From: Eggerthellaceae bacterium
GTDB lineage: Bacteria; Actinomycetota; Coriobacteriia; Coriobacteriales; Eggerthellaceae
NCBI GenBank assembly: GCA_022644775.1
Contig: JALCHN010000003.1
Coordinates: 19,787-83,786 of the forward strand
Reading direction: 5' to 3'
Length of the DNA stretch: 64,000 bases
The translations under genes were made by a program, and so were the position numbers. The notes beneath the pieces were generated by a model. That model searched no databases and was not told where the DNA came from. It was given only the letters and a program-made list of their open reading frames with translations. Of this stretch, positions 28,112-38,059 are shown piece by piece (within the stretch, counting starts at the first letter, position 1; each line of letters begins with the position of its first letter).

Positions 28112-28248
28112 ATGCGGATCTTTCTCTTTCCTCCATGCCCTATTGCATGAAGCTTCTTCGAGCGGCGGACCTTCCCCCGCTCGCGAGCAGACGCGCCCTG
28201 CGCGTCCGACCGCTCACCCGGCCGGCTACCGAACCGACCAGATAAAGC

Positions 28249-28272
28249 AAAAGCCCGCAAAAGCGGGCTTTT
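28249..28272 (-). terminator. Rho-independent terminator downstream of rpsO
   Basis: AAAAGCCCGC-TTTT-GCGGGCTTTT on the minus strand. Confidence 0.88.
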
Positions 28273-28277
28273 CGCTG

Positions 28278-28565
28278 CTACACGTTGTCGCGGATGCCAA
28301 GCTTCTTGATGAGCTCGCGATATTCGTTGATGTCGCGGTTCTTGATGTACTTGAGCAGGCCGCGGCGCTTACCGATGAGCATCATCAGGCCGCGACGAGA
28401 ATGGTTGTCCTTCTTGTGGGACTTCAGGTGCTCGGTGAGGTTCTTGATGCGCTCGGTGAGGATAGCGACCTGCACCTCGGCGGAACCGGAGTCCTGCTCG
28501 TTCTTGCCGTATTCCTTGATGAGCTCGGCTACGCGCTCTTTGGAAATGCTCAGCTTATCAGCCAT
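28278..28565 (-). CDS. rpsO: 30S ribosomal protein S15
   Basis: [34 protein letters not shown]. Confidence 0.98.
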   Translation of the reverse strand: MADKLSISKERVAELIKEYGKNEQDSGSAEVQVAILTERIKNLTEHLKSHKKDNHSRRGLMMLIGKRRGLLKYIKNRDINEYRELIKKLGIRDNV

Positions 28566-28824
28566 GCTTCCACCTTTCTCGCCGGTGTGTAACCCCGGCA
28601 CGTTGGATTCGCTTCCGACTGAGAGCGCATGCGGTGGTGCGTGCGCGCCAAGTGGGAAGTACGCTGCCCTTTGCAGCCGCAGACGAGTATACGCGCAGGC
28701 CGTCGTCCCGGCGGGCCCCGCGCGGGGAATCTACCACCTGAACACAAATGGGCGGCCTGCCCGCGGGCGCCGCGCGGGACCTGGGCTATACTGCATCCTC
28801 GATACCGAAACGAGAGGAGAAGCG

Positions 28825-29082
28825 ATGACCACGCGCTACACCTACACCCCGCGCGGGGTGTGCAGCAGGCAGATCAACGTCGAGCTCGACGGCGACACGA
28901 TCGAGCACGTCGATTTCGTGGGCGGCTGCAACGGCAACCTCAAGGCGATCGGCAAGCTCGTCAAGGGCAAGTCGGTCGACGAGGTCGCCCAGATCCTGGA
29001 AGGCAACACCTGCGGCCCGCGCTCCACGAGCTGCGCCGACCAGATGGTCAAGGCCCTGCGCGCCGCCCAACAGGCGCAGTAG
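28825..29082 (+). CDS. TSCPD domain-containing protein (small, ~85 aa)
   Basis: YTPRGVCSRQINVELDGDTIEHVDFVGGCNGNLKAIGKLVKGKSVDEVAQILEGNTCGPRSTSCADQ. Confidence 0.92.
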   Translation: MTTRYTYTPRGVCSRQINVELDGDTIEHVDFVGGCNGNLKAIGKLVKGKSVDEVAQILEGNTCGPRSTSCADQMVKALRAAQQAQ

Positions 29083-29108
29083 CGCGCGGGGCTTGCGCTC
29101 GCCTGCCG

Positions 29109-29873
29109 CTAGAAGAGGCCGCTCGAGAAGAGGAAGTCGACCGACTTCAAGCGCACGCCCGCGTTGGCCGCGAGCCACCGCCGGGCGAAATCGAGGGCAT
29201 CGAAGGTCGCCCGCACGTCGATCGAGGTGCGGGCGATGTCGTTGAAGGTGGACATGAGCAGGAAACGGGCCCAGGCCACCGTCGTTTCCTGTATGCGTAC
29301 CGTTTCGTAGTGCATCGCGCACGAATCGCACACCGCTCCCCCGTCCAGAAACGATATACGCGTCCAGTCTTGCTCGGACTTCACAGGCCTGCCGCATTCG
29401 ATGCACTCGTCGAGCCGCGGGCGGAACCCGAGCAGGGCCGCGAGTTTGAGCAGGAAGGCAACCGTGACCGCCGGCACGCGCTCGGCATCCACGGCCGCCG
29501 CATGGTCGAGCGCCGTGCAGGTCATCTCGAACAGGCGCGGCACGGGCAGGTCGGGCTGGGCCGTCTTGTCGAGCGCCTCGAGGATGGGCAGGGCCGCCGC
29601 GCTTTGCCGGATGTCGGTGCGCAGATTCTCATGGGCGTTGACGAACCGGGCTTCGGTGACGACGTCGAGCGAGCGGCCGGGCGCCACGATGCACCGGCAT
29701 GCGCCGAACAGGTCGAGCCGGGCCGCGAAGGGGTTGGTGGGCTTGAGCGCCCCGCGGGCGACGAGATCGAGCCGGGACCCGTCGTCTTTCAAGCAGTCGA
29801 GGATGAGGTCGCTTTCCTTGAGCCGTTTCTTGCGCAGGACGACGACGTCGCACGTATAGGTCGGCTTGCCCAC
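29109..29873 (-). CDS. recO: DNA repair protein RecO
   Basis: OB-fold N-terminus (VVLRKKRLKESDLIL), C-terminal zinc motif CIECGRP...CDSC. Confidence 0.92.
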   Translation of the reverse strand: MGKPTYTCDVVVLRKKRLKESDLILDCLKDDGSRLDLVARGALKPTNPFAARLDLFGACRCIVAPGRSLDVVTEARFVNAHENLRTDIRQSAAALPILEALDKTAQPDLPVPRLFEMTCTALDHAAAVDAERVPAVTVAFLLKLAALLGFRPRLDECIECGRPVKSEQDWTRISFLDGGAVCDSCAMHYETVRIQETTVAWARFLLMSTFNDIARTSIDVRATFDALDFARRWLAANAGVRLKSVDFLFSSGLF

Positions 29874-29879
29874 GGTGCT

Positions 29880-30785
29880 TTACGCGCCCTCGCCGTATCC
29901 GAACCGTTCGATCTGTGTGAGGTCGCGGCGCCAGTTCTTGCGCACTTTCACATGGAGGTCGAGGTAGACCCGGCAGCCGAGCAACGCTTCCAAATCGGCG
30001 CGGGCCTCGGTGCCCACGCGCTTCAGGGCGCGCCCGCCTTTGCCGATAATCATGCCCTTCTGGCTGTCGCGTTCCACGTAGATCGTCGCGAAGATCCGCT
30101 CGAGGTCCTTCTTCTTGTCGTATTCGAGCTCGTCGCAGATAACGCCGATCGCATGGGGGATCTCGTCGCGGAAGGACCGCAGGATCTTCTCGCGGATGAA
30201 TTCGGCCACGATCACTTCGAGGGGCTGGTCGGTGTCCATGTCGGCCGGGAACCATTGGGGGCCTTCCGGCAGAAGGCCGGCCACCGTTTCGAGGAATTCC
30301 GGCACGCCTTCGCCCGTTTTGGCCGAAAGCTCCACGACGGCGTCCCAGGACCCCGCCGCCTTGGCGGCTTCGATCTGACGGTCGATCGCCGCGCGGTCGG
30401 CCAGGTCGATCTTGCTGATGACGAGGATGTGGGCGGCTTTGGTCTGCTGGACCATCTTGGCCACCCATTCGTCGCCGCGGCCGAAGGGCTTGCTCGCGTC
30501 GAGGAGGAAGGCCACGGCGTCGATGCCGTCGAGCGCCTGCGCCGCCGACTCGTTGAGCGCGTCGCCCAGGGCGTCATGGGGCTTGTGCACGCCCGGGGTG
30601 TCGACCAGGACGAGCTGGTAGTCGGGCGTGGTGTGCACCGCGCGGAAGCGGTGGCGGGTGGTTTGGGCCGTGTCGCTCGTGATGGCGACCTTCTTGCCCA
30701 CGACGGCGTTGATCAACGTCGATTTTCCGGCGTTCGGGCGGCCGAGCAGGGTGACGAAGCCCGAACGGAAGGGAGCGGATTCCAT
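29880..30785 (-). CDS. era: GTPase Era
   Basis: GRPNAGKSTLINAVVG, DTPGVHKPHDALG, KH domain KGMIIGKGGRALKRVG. Confidence 0.97.
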   Translation of the reverse strand: MESAPFRSGFVTLLGRPNAGKSTLINAVVGKKVAITSDTAQTTRHRFRAVHTTPDYQLVLVDTPGVHKPHDALGDALNESAAQALDGIDAVAFLLDASKPFGRGDEWVAKMVQQTKAAHILVISKIDLADRAAIDRQIEAAKAAGSWDAVVELSAKTGEGVPEFLETVAGLLPEGPQWFPADMDTDQPLEVIVAEFIREKILRSFRDEIPHAIGVICDELEYDKKKDLERIFATIYVERDSQKGMIIGKGGRALKRVGTEARADLEALLGCRVYLDLHVKVRKNWRRDLTQIERFGYGEGA

Positions 30786-30788
30786 GTG

Positions 30789-31169
30789 TTACCAACCTAG
30801 AAAGGAGACGATGTGCGGGACGAAGACGAAAAGGCCCACGGCGACTGAGGCGAGGCTAAAGACGAGCACGGCGCCGGCCGCGAGGTCTTTGGCCGCCTTG
30901 GCGAGCGGGTCGATGCGCGGGCAGGCCAGATCGACCGCGTCTTCCACGGCGGTGTTCATGCACTCGCCGCCGAGCACGAGGCCGATGCAGATGAACAGGG
31001 CGCACCACTCCCCCGCCGAGACCCGTAAGAAGAGGCCGAGCAGGACGACGAGGACGGCCGCTGCCGTCTGCACGCGGATGTTGCGGCCCACCCGATAGCA
31101 TTCCACGATGCCGGCGAGGGCGTAGCGGAAGGACTTGAGGAAGGGGGTCGTCTGGGAACCCGGCTTCAT
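30789..31169 (-). CDS. dgkA: Diacylglycerol/undecaprenol kinase family protein
   Basis: SFRYALAGIVECYRVGRNIRVQ...LGGECMNTAVEDAVDLACPRIDPLAKAAKDLAAGAVLV. Confidence 0.93.
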   Translation of the reverse strand: MKPGSQTTPFLKSFRYALAGIVECYRVGRNIRVQTAAAVLVVLLGLFLRVSAGEWCALFICIGLVLGGECMNTAVEDAVDLACPRIDPLAKAAKDLAAGAVLVFSLASVAVGLFVFVPHIVSFLGW

Positions 31170-31627
31170 TTGCGGGCCCTCCAGGCCTTGAGCAGCTCGT
31201 CCTCGCGCGATTCCATGACGGCGGCCTCGTCGTCTTCGATGTGGTCGTAGCCGCACAGGTGGAGCAGGCCGTGGGTAATGAGCAGCTCGAGCTCTTCGGC
31301 GAAGGTGGTGCCGTAGGTGGCCGTCTGGCGTTCGCAGACGTCGACGGCGATCACGATGTCGCCCAGCTCGTAGGGCTCGTCGGCGCCTTCGGCCGCCGTG
31401 AACTCGTCGTCGAGGTTGTCGCATTCGAAGCTGAGCACGTCGGTGGGCCCTTCGCGATGGCGGTAGCCTTCGTTCAGGCGCGTCATTTCCTCATCGTCGA
31501 CGAAGCTGATGGAGACTTCGGTGTTGGCGGGCTTGCCTTCCTGGGAGATGACGAACGCGGCCAGCTCCTCGATGGGCAACTCTTCCGTCATTTCGGGCCG
31601 CCAGTCGCGGTTAACGGTTATCTCCAT
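31166..31627 (-). CDS. ybeY: Endoribonuclease YbeY
   Basis: GPTDVLSFEC, LLITHGLLHLCGYDH motif. Confidence 0.96.
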   Translation of the reverse strand: MEITVNRDWRPEMTEELPIEELAAFVISQEGKPANTEVSISFVDDEEMTRLNEGYRHREGPTDVLSFECDNLDDEFTAAEGADEPYELGDIVIAVDVCERQTATYGTTFAEELELLITHGLLHLCGYDHIEDDEAAVMESREDELLKAWRARK

Positions 31628-32600
31628 GGGTCTTCCTCCTCGATGACTCTTGCTCTTCTTCCCTATTGTAAGCGGCGATGATGGCCGCGACCAGGGAATG
31701 GCGCACCACGTCGGTGCCGTCGAAGTCGCAGAAGGCGATGTCGCCGATGCCCGCGAGCACATGGCGGACCTGCTTGAGGCCCGAACGGCCGCGCGGGAGG
31801 TCGATCTGCGAGATGTCGCCGGTGACGACCATCTTCGATCCGAAGCCCAGGCGGGTGAGGAACATCTTCATCTGCTCGGGCGTGGCGTTCTGCGCTTCGT
31901 CGAGGACGACGAAGCAGTCGCTCAACGTGCGGCCGCGCATGAAGGCGAGCGGGGCGATTTCAATCGTGCCGTCCTCGATCATTTGCAGGGCCCACTCGCG
32001 TTCGCACATCTCGAAGAGGGCGTCGTAGAGCGGGCGGATGTAGGGGTCGATCTTCTCGTCGAGGGTGCCGGGCAGAAAGCCCAGGCTCTCGCCCGCTTCC
32101 ACGACGGGGCGGGAGAGGACGATGCGTCCCACTTCCTTGCGCTTGAGGGCCGCGAGCGCCATGGCCATGGCCAGATAGGTCTTGCCCGTGCCGGCCGGCC
32201 CGATGCCGAAGGTGATCGTATGGGAGCGGATCGCGTCGACGTAGGCCTTCTGCCCGGCCGTCTTGGGCCGCACGGCCTTGCCGTGGTGGACCAAGATCAC
32301 GTCGTTGCGCAATTCGGAGGGGGCGTAGGCGCCCGTGTGCAAAAGCTCGATCGCGTGCGTGACGTAGGGCACGTCGGGGGCGCCGCCCTGTTCGACCATC
32401 TTCACCAGGTCGTCGAACAGCGAGCCGACGGCCTTGGTTTCAACCGGGTCCCCCTTGATCTTCACCTCGTTGCCGCGCACGGTGATGCGGGCCTTGAACG
32501 CGTTGCGGATCGCGTCGAGATTGGCGTCATGCGGTCCCAGCACGAGCGCCATGTCGACGCTGTCGGGTGCCGTGATCGCGAGCTTCTGGGGTTCGGTCAT
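31611..32600 (-). CDS. phoH: PhoH family ATPase
   Basis: [72 protein letters not shown]. Confidence 0.95.
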   Translation of the reverse strand: MTEPQKLAITAPDSVDMALVLGPHDANLDAIRNAFKARITVRGNEVKIKGDPVETKAVGSLFDDLVKMVEQGGAPDVPYVTHAIELLHTGAYAPSELRNDVILVHHGKAVRPKTAGQKAYVDAIRSHTITFGIGPAGTGKTYLAMAMALAALKRKEVGRIVLSRPVVEAGESLGFLPGTLDEKIDPYIRPLYDALFEMCEREWALQMIEDGTIEIAPLAFMRGRTLSDCFVVLDEAQNATPEQMKMFLTRLGFGSKMVVTGDISQIDLPRGRSGLKQVRHVLAGIGDIAFCDFDGTDVVRHSLVAAIIAAYNREEEQESSRRKTHGDNR

Positions 32601-33826
32601 AGGCGAAACGTTCCTTCTTCCGTAAATGCCTTCAACTGCAAGTCTATCAGCGAACCGCGCGGGGCGATACCGCCCACCTCGACGGGGAAATACGATTCCG
32701 AGGTGCCGCGCCCGTCCGATTCCACGAGCACGCGCTCGACGGTGCCTTCGCGCGCCAGGCCCGCCTCACGGCGCAGGTCTCGGGCGAGGGCCGCCAGGCG
32801 ATGGGCCCGGTCCGCGACGACCTCGGGCGGGATCTGGTCGGTGCGGGCGGCCGCCGGGGTCCCCGCCCGCTTGGAATAGCGGAAGACGTGGATCTTGCTG
32901 AAGCGGCACTCCCGTGCCAGGTCGAGCGTGGCTTGGAAGTCCTCTTCGGTCTCTCCCGGGAAGCCTGTGATGATGTCGGTCGAAAGGGAAAGGCCGGGCA
33001 CCGCCTGGTAGAGCCCCTCGACGATGCCGCGGTACTCCTCCGCCGTGTAGGGGCGGGCCATGTCGGCGAGCACGCGGGTGCTGCCCGCCTGCAGGGGCAG
33101 GTGGAGGTGGCGGCAAATCCAGCCGTCGGAGGCGGCGAGGGCGCCGGCGAGCTCGGGCGTCACGTCGCGCGGCTCGACGCTCGAGATGCGCACGCGCACG
33201 CCGGGAAGGGCCTCGTGCACGGCCAGGGCGCAGCCGGCAAGCGAGTGCCCCTCGCTTCGATAGGTGCCCAGGTTGATGCCGGTGAGGACGATCTCGCGTG
33301 CGCCGGCGCGGGCGAGAGCGCGCGCCTGGGACAGGACGTCTGCCAACGGCAGCGACCGGGCCGTCCCGCGCGCCACGTGCACGATGCAGTAGGTGCAGGC
33401 GTTGTTGCAGCCGTCTTGGATCTTGAGCCCGGCGCGCGTGGGGAACTCTTCACCGTAGCGCACGGGCGCGCCCGCTTCGGCGGGGACGGGCAGGTCGTCG
33501 GCAGGCGCGAGCTCGTCGGCGATATCGGGCACGGCGGCCTTGCCGCACACGATGACCCGCTCGTCGAGGGCGCGGAATTCGTCGGCGTGGATGGCCGCGG
33601 CGCAGCCGGTCACGAGCACGTGGGCGCCGGGGTGGTCCTTGAGCGCTCGGCGGACGGCCTTGCGGGCCTTCTTGTCGGCTTCGCCGGTGACCGTGCAGGT
33701 GTTGACGACGACGGCTTGCGCCCCCTCGTCGTCGTGCACGTGGCCGCGGGCCTCCATCTGGGCGATGATCGTGTCGGACTCGACGCGATTGACCTTGCAG
33801 CCCAGGTTCACGAGGGAAAACTTCAT
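32597..33826 (-). CDS. mtaB: tRNA (N6-threonylcarbamoyladenosine-37-C2)-methylthiotransferase
   Basis: NLGCKVNRVESDTI, IQDGCNNACTYCIVHVARG radical SAM motif. Confidence 0.95.
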   Translation of the reverse strand: MKFSLVNLGCKVNRVESDTIIAQMEARGHVHDDEGAQAVVVNTCTVTGEADKKARKAVRRALKDHPGAHVLVTGCAAAIHADEFRALDERVIVCGKAAVPDIADELAPADDLPVPAEAGAPVRYGEEFPTRAGLKIQDGCNNACTYCIVHVARGTARSLPLADVLSQARALARAGAREIVLTGINLGTYRSEGHSLAGCALAVHEALPGVRVRISSVEPRDVTPELAGALAASDGWICRHLHLPLQAGSTRVLADMARPYTAEEYRGIVEGLYQAVPGLSLSTDIITGFPGETEEDFQATLDLARECRFSKIHVFRYSKRAGTPAAARTDQIPPEVVADRAHRLAALARDLRREAGLAREGTVERVLVESDGRGTSESYFPVEVGGIAPRGSLIDLQLKAFTEEGTFRL

Positions 33827-34599
33827 CGCAGCTCCCCCAGCTCGTAGAGGGCGAGGGCGGGAGCGACGAGCCCGGCGGTCTCGGTGCGCAGGATGCTTGT
33901 GCCCAGGGTAATCGACCGGGCGCGGGGCGCGGCTTCCGCAAAGGTGCGCACCTCCCCTTCGGTGAGCCCGCCTTCGGGACCCACGACGATCGATACGCGG
34001 GCGGCTTGGGGCGCGCAGCCGGCTTCGGCCAGGGCTGCGGAAAGGGCTTCGTGCAAATCTGTGGCGCGCTCCTCTTCCCAGCATACCAGGGTGGCCGTGT
34101 CGTCGGCGCACCGGCGCGCGGCTTCAGCGACAGTGGCGGGCGACGCCACCTGCGGGATGCGGCGCTGGCCCGACTGCATGGCCGCGCTCTTCACGATGGC
34201 CTCCCAGCGGGCGAGCCGCTTTCCGGCGCGCTTGGCGTCGAGTTTGACGACGCTGCGCACACAGACGAGAGGAACGAATTCGGACACGCCGAGCTCGGTG
34301 GCGTGGCGGAAGACCTCGTCGAGCTTGTCGCCTTTGGCCAGCCCCTGGAACAGGCGCACGTAGGGCCGCGGGCGCGGCGCTTGCGCATGGCCGCAAATGC
34401 GCACGGTGAGCGCGTCGGGGTCTGCGATTTCGCATTCGAAGTAGTCGGCGGCGGCATCGACGACGGCGATGTGCTCCCCCGCTTGCAGGCGCAGCACGCG
34501 GGCATGCTTGGCGTCGTCGGGGGCGAGGGCAAGCGCGAACACGGGTTCCGTCTCCCGCGCAAGCACCTGCTCGGGGAGGAAGAACCTTGGAAGGCTCAT
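33823..34599 (-). CDS. rsmE: 16S rRNA (uracil-1498-N3)-methyltransferase
   Basis: VVGPEGGLTEGEVRTF, LGTSILRTETAGLVAPALALYELGEL SPOUT motifs. Confidence 0.94.
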   Translation of the reverse strand: MSLPRFFLPEQVLARETEPVFALALAPDDAKHARVLRLQAGEHIAVVDAAADYFECEIADPDALTVRICGHAQAPRPRPYVRLFQGLAKGDKLDEVFRHATELGVSEFVPLVCVRSVVKLDAKRAGKRLARWEAIVKSAAMQSGQRRIPQVASPATVAEAARRCADDTATLVCWEEERATDLHEALSAALAEAGCAPQAARVSIVVGPEGGLTEGEVRTFAEAAPRARSITLGTSILRTETAGLVAPALALYELGELR

Positions 34600-34608
34600 A
34601 GAGGCTCC

Positions 34609-35736
34609 TTAGTTGAAGGCGTCTTTGATCTTCTGAAAGGGCGTGCGCTGTTCGGTGACCTCTTCGCCCATCTCGTCGGCGAGCTTGGTGAGCAGCTCGC
34701 GCTCGCGCTTCGAGAGCTTCTTGGGGACGACGACGCTCACGTGGGTGAACATGTCGCCGCGGGCCCCGTTGCCGTTGAATTTAGGCATGCCGAAGCCGCG
34801 CGTGCGCACGACCTGGTCGTTCTGGCAGCCTTCGGGGATGGTGACCGTGACGGTCTCGCCTTCGAAGATGCCCTCGCATTCGATCTTGGCGCCCAGGCAG
34901 GCCTGGACGATCGAGATCTTGATCTGCTGGTGGAGGTTGTCGCCGTCGCGCTGGAAGAATTCATGCGGCATGATGCGGCAGGTGACGATCAAGTCGCCCG
35001 AAGCGGCGCCGCGCAGGCCCGCCTCGCCGAAGCCGCCCAGGCGCAGCTGCTGGCCGTCGCGGATGCCCACGGGCACTTCGACGGTGACGCGCTGGCGGTC
35101 GGGTACGCGGCCCTGGCCTTCGCATTCGGGGCAGGGATGGTCGATCGTGCGGCCCGTGCCCTTGCAGTCCGGGCAGGTGGTCGCCGTCTGCATGTCGCCC
35201 AGGAAGGTGCGCTGCACGGTGACGACGCGGCCCTGGCCATGGCAGGTGGGGCATTCCACTTCCTTGCCGCCTTCGGCCAGGCCCGACCCGTCGCATTCGG
35301 GACAGGGGGCCAGGCGGTCGTAGACGATCTCCTTCTTCACGCCGGCGGCGACCTCTTCCAGGGTGAGGCGCAGGCCCACGCCCATGTCGCGGCCCTCGCG
35401 GCGGGCGCGCGGGCCGGCCCCTCCCCCGTTGCCGCCGAAGAAGCTGCTGAAGAGGTCGCCCATGCCGAAGCCGCCGAAGATGTCGTCGAGGTCGACGTAG
35501 GGCTGAGAGCCCGAAGCGGCGCCGGGGATGGTGCCGAAGCGGTCGTACTGGGCGCGCTTGTTGGGGTCGCTCAGTACGTCGTAGGCTTCGTTGAGCTCTT
35601 TGAACTGGTCTTCGGCATCGGGGGCTTTGTTCACGTCGGGATGCAGCTTGCGCGCCTTGCGGCGGAAGGCCTTCTTGATCTCTTCGTCGGTCGCCGTCTT
35701 GTCGACGCCGAGTACCTCGTACAAATCCCTTGCCAT
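34609..35736 (-). CDS. dnaJ: Chaperone DnaJ
   Basis: J domain [34 protein letters not shown], four CXXCXGXG-type repeats. Confidence 0.97.
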   Translation of the reverse strand: MARDLYEVLGVDKTATDEEIKKAFRRKARKLHPDVNKAPDAEDQFKELNEAYDVLSDPNKRAQYDRFGTIPGAASGSQPYVDLDDIFGGFGMGDLFSSFFGGNGGGAGPRARREGRDMGVGLRLTLEEVAAGVKKEIVYDRLAPCPECDGSGLAEGGKEVECPTCHGQGRVVTVQRTFLGDMQTATTCPDCKGTGRTIDHPCPECEGQGRVPDRQRVTVEVPVGIRDGQQLRLGGFGEAGLRGAASGDLIVTCRIMPHEFFQRDGDNLHQQIKISIVQACLGAKIECEGIFEGETVTVTIPEGCQNDQVVRTRGFGMPKFNGNGARGDMFTHVSVVVPKKLSKRERELLTKLADEMGEEVTEQRTPFQKIKDAFN

Positions 35737-35786
35737 ATGCCGGTAACCTTCCCTGCGCCGCAGAAGCGCGGCGCGATCGAGCTTTG

Positions 35787-36803
35787 CTATTCGTTGAGCG
35801 CTTCGCGGGCGGCCTTGACCGCCTTGATGACCTGCGCGTAGTTCATGCGGGTGGGGCCGATCACAGCCACGACCCCTTCGCTTGCCCCGCGTCCGTAGCG
35901 GCCGGCGACGACCGACACGCCCGAGAGCTTTTCGGTGCCGTTTTCCTTGCCGATGCGCACGGTGGTCGACGCGTCGGTTCCGCTCACGTCCCTCTCGAGA
36001 ATCTGCAGCAGGACCGTGTCGTTTTCGAGCACGTCGAGCACGGGCACGAGGGCGTTGGGGCTTTGGAATTCGGGCTGCCGCACGAGCGTGGAAAGGCCCA
36101 GGCTGTGCGCATGGGCGTCGCCGTGCTCTTTGAGGCAGATGAGCACTTCCCCCACGAGCAGCTGCACGAGGGGGTCGGAGGGCGACTGACTGTTGCCCTC
36201 TTTGATCTTCGCTTCCACTTCGGCGGGCGTTTTGCCCGACAGCAGGGCGTTGACCGTGTTCTGGGCGCGGCCGATGTCGTCGCAGGGCACAGGGCGGGAG
36301 AATTCCACCTGGCGGTTGAAGACCTGGCCGTCCTGCATGACGACGACGATCAGGGTGCGCGTGTCGGAAAGCGACACGAACGTGACCTGCTTGATGTCGA
36401 GCATGAGCGTAGAAGGCGGCACGACGATCGTGAGGCATTCGGTGAGCTTGGCCAGCTGCTTGGCCGTGCGGTCCATGAGGTCGTCGAGCTCGGTGGCGCT
36501 TTCGCGCAGGTCCTCGACGGCTTTCTTTGTGTTGTCGTCGAGCTCTTCGTCGGCGAGTTCGCCTTCCAAGAGGTGGTCGACGAAGGTGCGGTAGCCGAAA
36601 TCGGTGGGGACGCGCCCCGCCGAGGTGTGCGGCTGCGTGATGTAGCCGTCGTCTTCGAGCACCGAGAGCTCGTTGCGCACGGTGGCGGAGCTTACGCCCA
36701 GGCTGTAGTTCTCTACGAGCGTGCGCGAGCCCACGGGCAGCGCGCGAAGAACGTATTCCTCGATCAGAGCGGCGAGCACTTTCTGCCGTCTGTCTGAAAG
36801 CAT
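35787..36803 (-). CDS. hrcA: Heat-inducible transcription repressor HrcA
   Basis: [70 protein letters not shown]. Confidence 0.96.
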   Translation of the reverse strand: MLSDRRQKVLAALIEEYVLRALPVGSRTLVENYSLGVSSATVRNELSVLEDDGYITQPHTSAGRVPTDFGYRTFVDHLLEGELADEELDDNTKKAVEDLRESATELDDLMDRTAKQLAKLTECLTIVVPPSTLMLDIKQVTFVSLSDTRTLIVVVMQDGQVFNRQVEFSRPVPCDDIGRAQNTVNALLSGKTPAEVEAKIKEGNSQSPSDPLVQLLVGEVLICLKEHGDAHAHSLGLSTLVRQPEFQSPNALVPVLDVLENDTVLLQILERDVSGTDASTTVRIGKENGTEKLSGVSVVAGRYGRGASEGVVAVIGPTRMNYAQVIKAVKAAREALNE

Positions 36804-36859
36804 GTCCGCTCCTTTCTTCCAACCGGGGCCCAGCGGTCCCATTCATGCATCAAGGCATT

Positions 36860-36886
36860 TTAGCAGTGAGCCTAGAGGGCTGCTAA
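36860..36886 (-). promoter_or_regulatory. Degenerate CIRCE-like operator upstream of hrcA
   Basis: TTAGCAGTG-N9-GGCTGCTAA; each arm two mismatches to TTAGCACTC-N9-GAGTGCTAA, spacer length conserved. Confidence 0.65.
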
Positions 36887-36949
36887 AGTTGCAGGCAAAA
36901 GATACCAGGTTGTCACTTACCCGTCGCAGGGCCGGCGCGGGCGCGGCGA

Positions 36950-38059
36950 CTAGGGAGCGACGTCGAGAATGGCCCCGTAGAGGTCGTTGCCGCACAGCCA
37001 TCCGCGCTCGGTGGGCCGCCAGCGGCCGTCCGCGTGGGTGCAGAGTCCGCGCGACGCAAGGCCGTCGAGCACGTCGACAAGTTCGGGGGCGAGTTCCGAG
37101 GCATGCGCGACGAGTTCGTCGGACACGCCCTGGGACATCCTCATCCCCATCATGACGTCTTCGACCCGCATCTGACGGGCGTCGAGGTCGTCGGTGACGC
37201 AGTCGTCCTGCTTGCGCATGCGGCGGGTCGCGTTCTGGGTCATCGTGGCGGCCGACGGTCCCAGCCCCAGGTAGGGCACGCCCGTCCAGTAGGCGATGTT
37301 GTGGCGGCATGCGAAGCCAGGGCGGGCGTAGCTTGCCACTTCGTAGCGTGAGAAGCCCGCCTGCCCCAAGATCTCCTCGGCGATTTCCATGTACGAGGCT
37401 TCGAGGTCCTCGTCGATCGCGGGCATGCGGCCGGCGGCCACGGCCCGGCCGAAGGGCGTGCCCTCGTGGATTTCGAGCGGGTAGATCGACACGTGGGTGA
37501 CGCCGGCCGCAACGGCGGTGCGCACGCTCGCAGCAAAGCTTTCCTGGCTTTGACCAGGAATCCCGCACATGAGGTCGACGCTCACGTTCTCGAAGCGCTC
37601 GTGGGCGATTTCGATGGCCCGCTTGGCCGCTTCGGCGTCATGTACGCGTCCAAGAATGCCGAGCACCCTGTCGTCAAAGGACTGCACGCCGATCGAGAGC
37701 CGATTGACGCCGAGCGCCCAGACGTCTTTGACCAGGCGCTCGTCGAGCGAGTCGGGGTTGGCTTCCATCGAGCATTCGACTTCGTCGGTGAGGTGCATCG
37801 ACAGAGACAGGGTGTAGAGGATTTCGGTGAGGGCGCGCGAGCCCAGATAGGTGGGCGTGCCGCCGCCCAGGTAGACGGTCTCGATCGAGCCCAGGAAACC
37901 CTGCTTGCCCGCCCGCCTGATGGAGAGGACCATGTCGTCGGCATAGGCGTTTATGGCCGCGTCCCCTTGCGGGACGGCGCGGGTCGCGAAGTCGCAGTAG
38001 GCGCAGCGCTGCTTGCAAAACGGTACGTGTATATACAAGGCCTTGTAGGGGTCGAACAT
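36950..38059 (-). CDS. hemW: HemW-type radical SAM protein
   Basis: ALYIHVPFCKQRCAYCDF, GGGTPTYL, SIGVQSFDDRVL motifs. Confidence 0.93.
   Translation of the reverse strand: MFDPYKALYIHVPFCKQRCAYCDFATRAVPQGDAAINAYADDMVLSIRRAGKQGFLGSIETVYLGGGTPTYLGSRALTEILYTLSLSMHLTDEVECSMEANPDSLDERLVKDVWALGVNRLSIGVQSFDDRVLGILGRVHDAEAAKRAIEIAHERFENVSVDLMCGIPGQSQESFAASVRTAVAAGVTHVSIYPLEIHEGTPFGRAVAAGRMPAIDEDLEASYMEIAEEILGQAGFSRYEVASYARPGFACRHNIAYWTGVPYLGLGPSAATMTQNATRRMRKQDDCVTDDLDARQMRVEDVMMGMRMSQGVSDELVAHASELAPELVDVLDGLASRGLCTHADGRWRPTERGWLCGNDLYGAILDVAP

Noticed and set aside
25619-28150. 843-aa plus-strand ORF
   Set aside because: Antisense shadow of pnp and part of dapB; no domain motifs.
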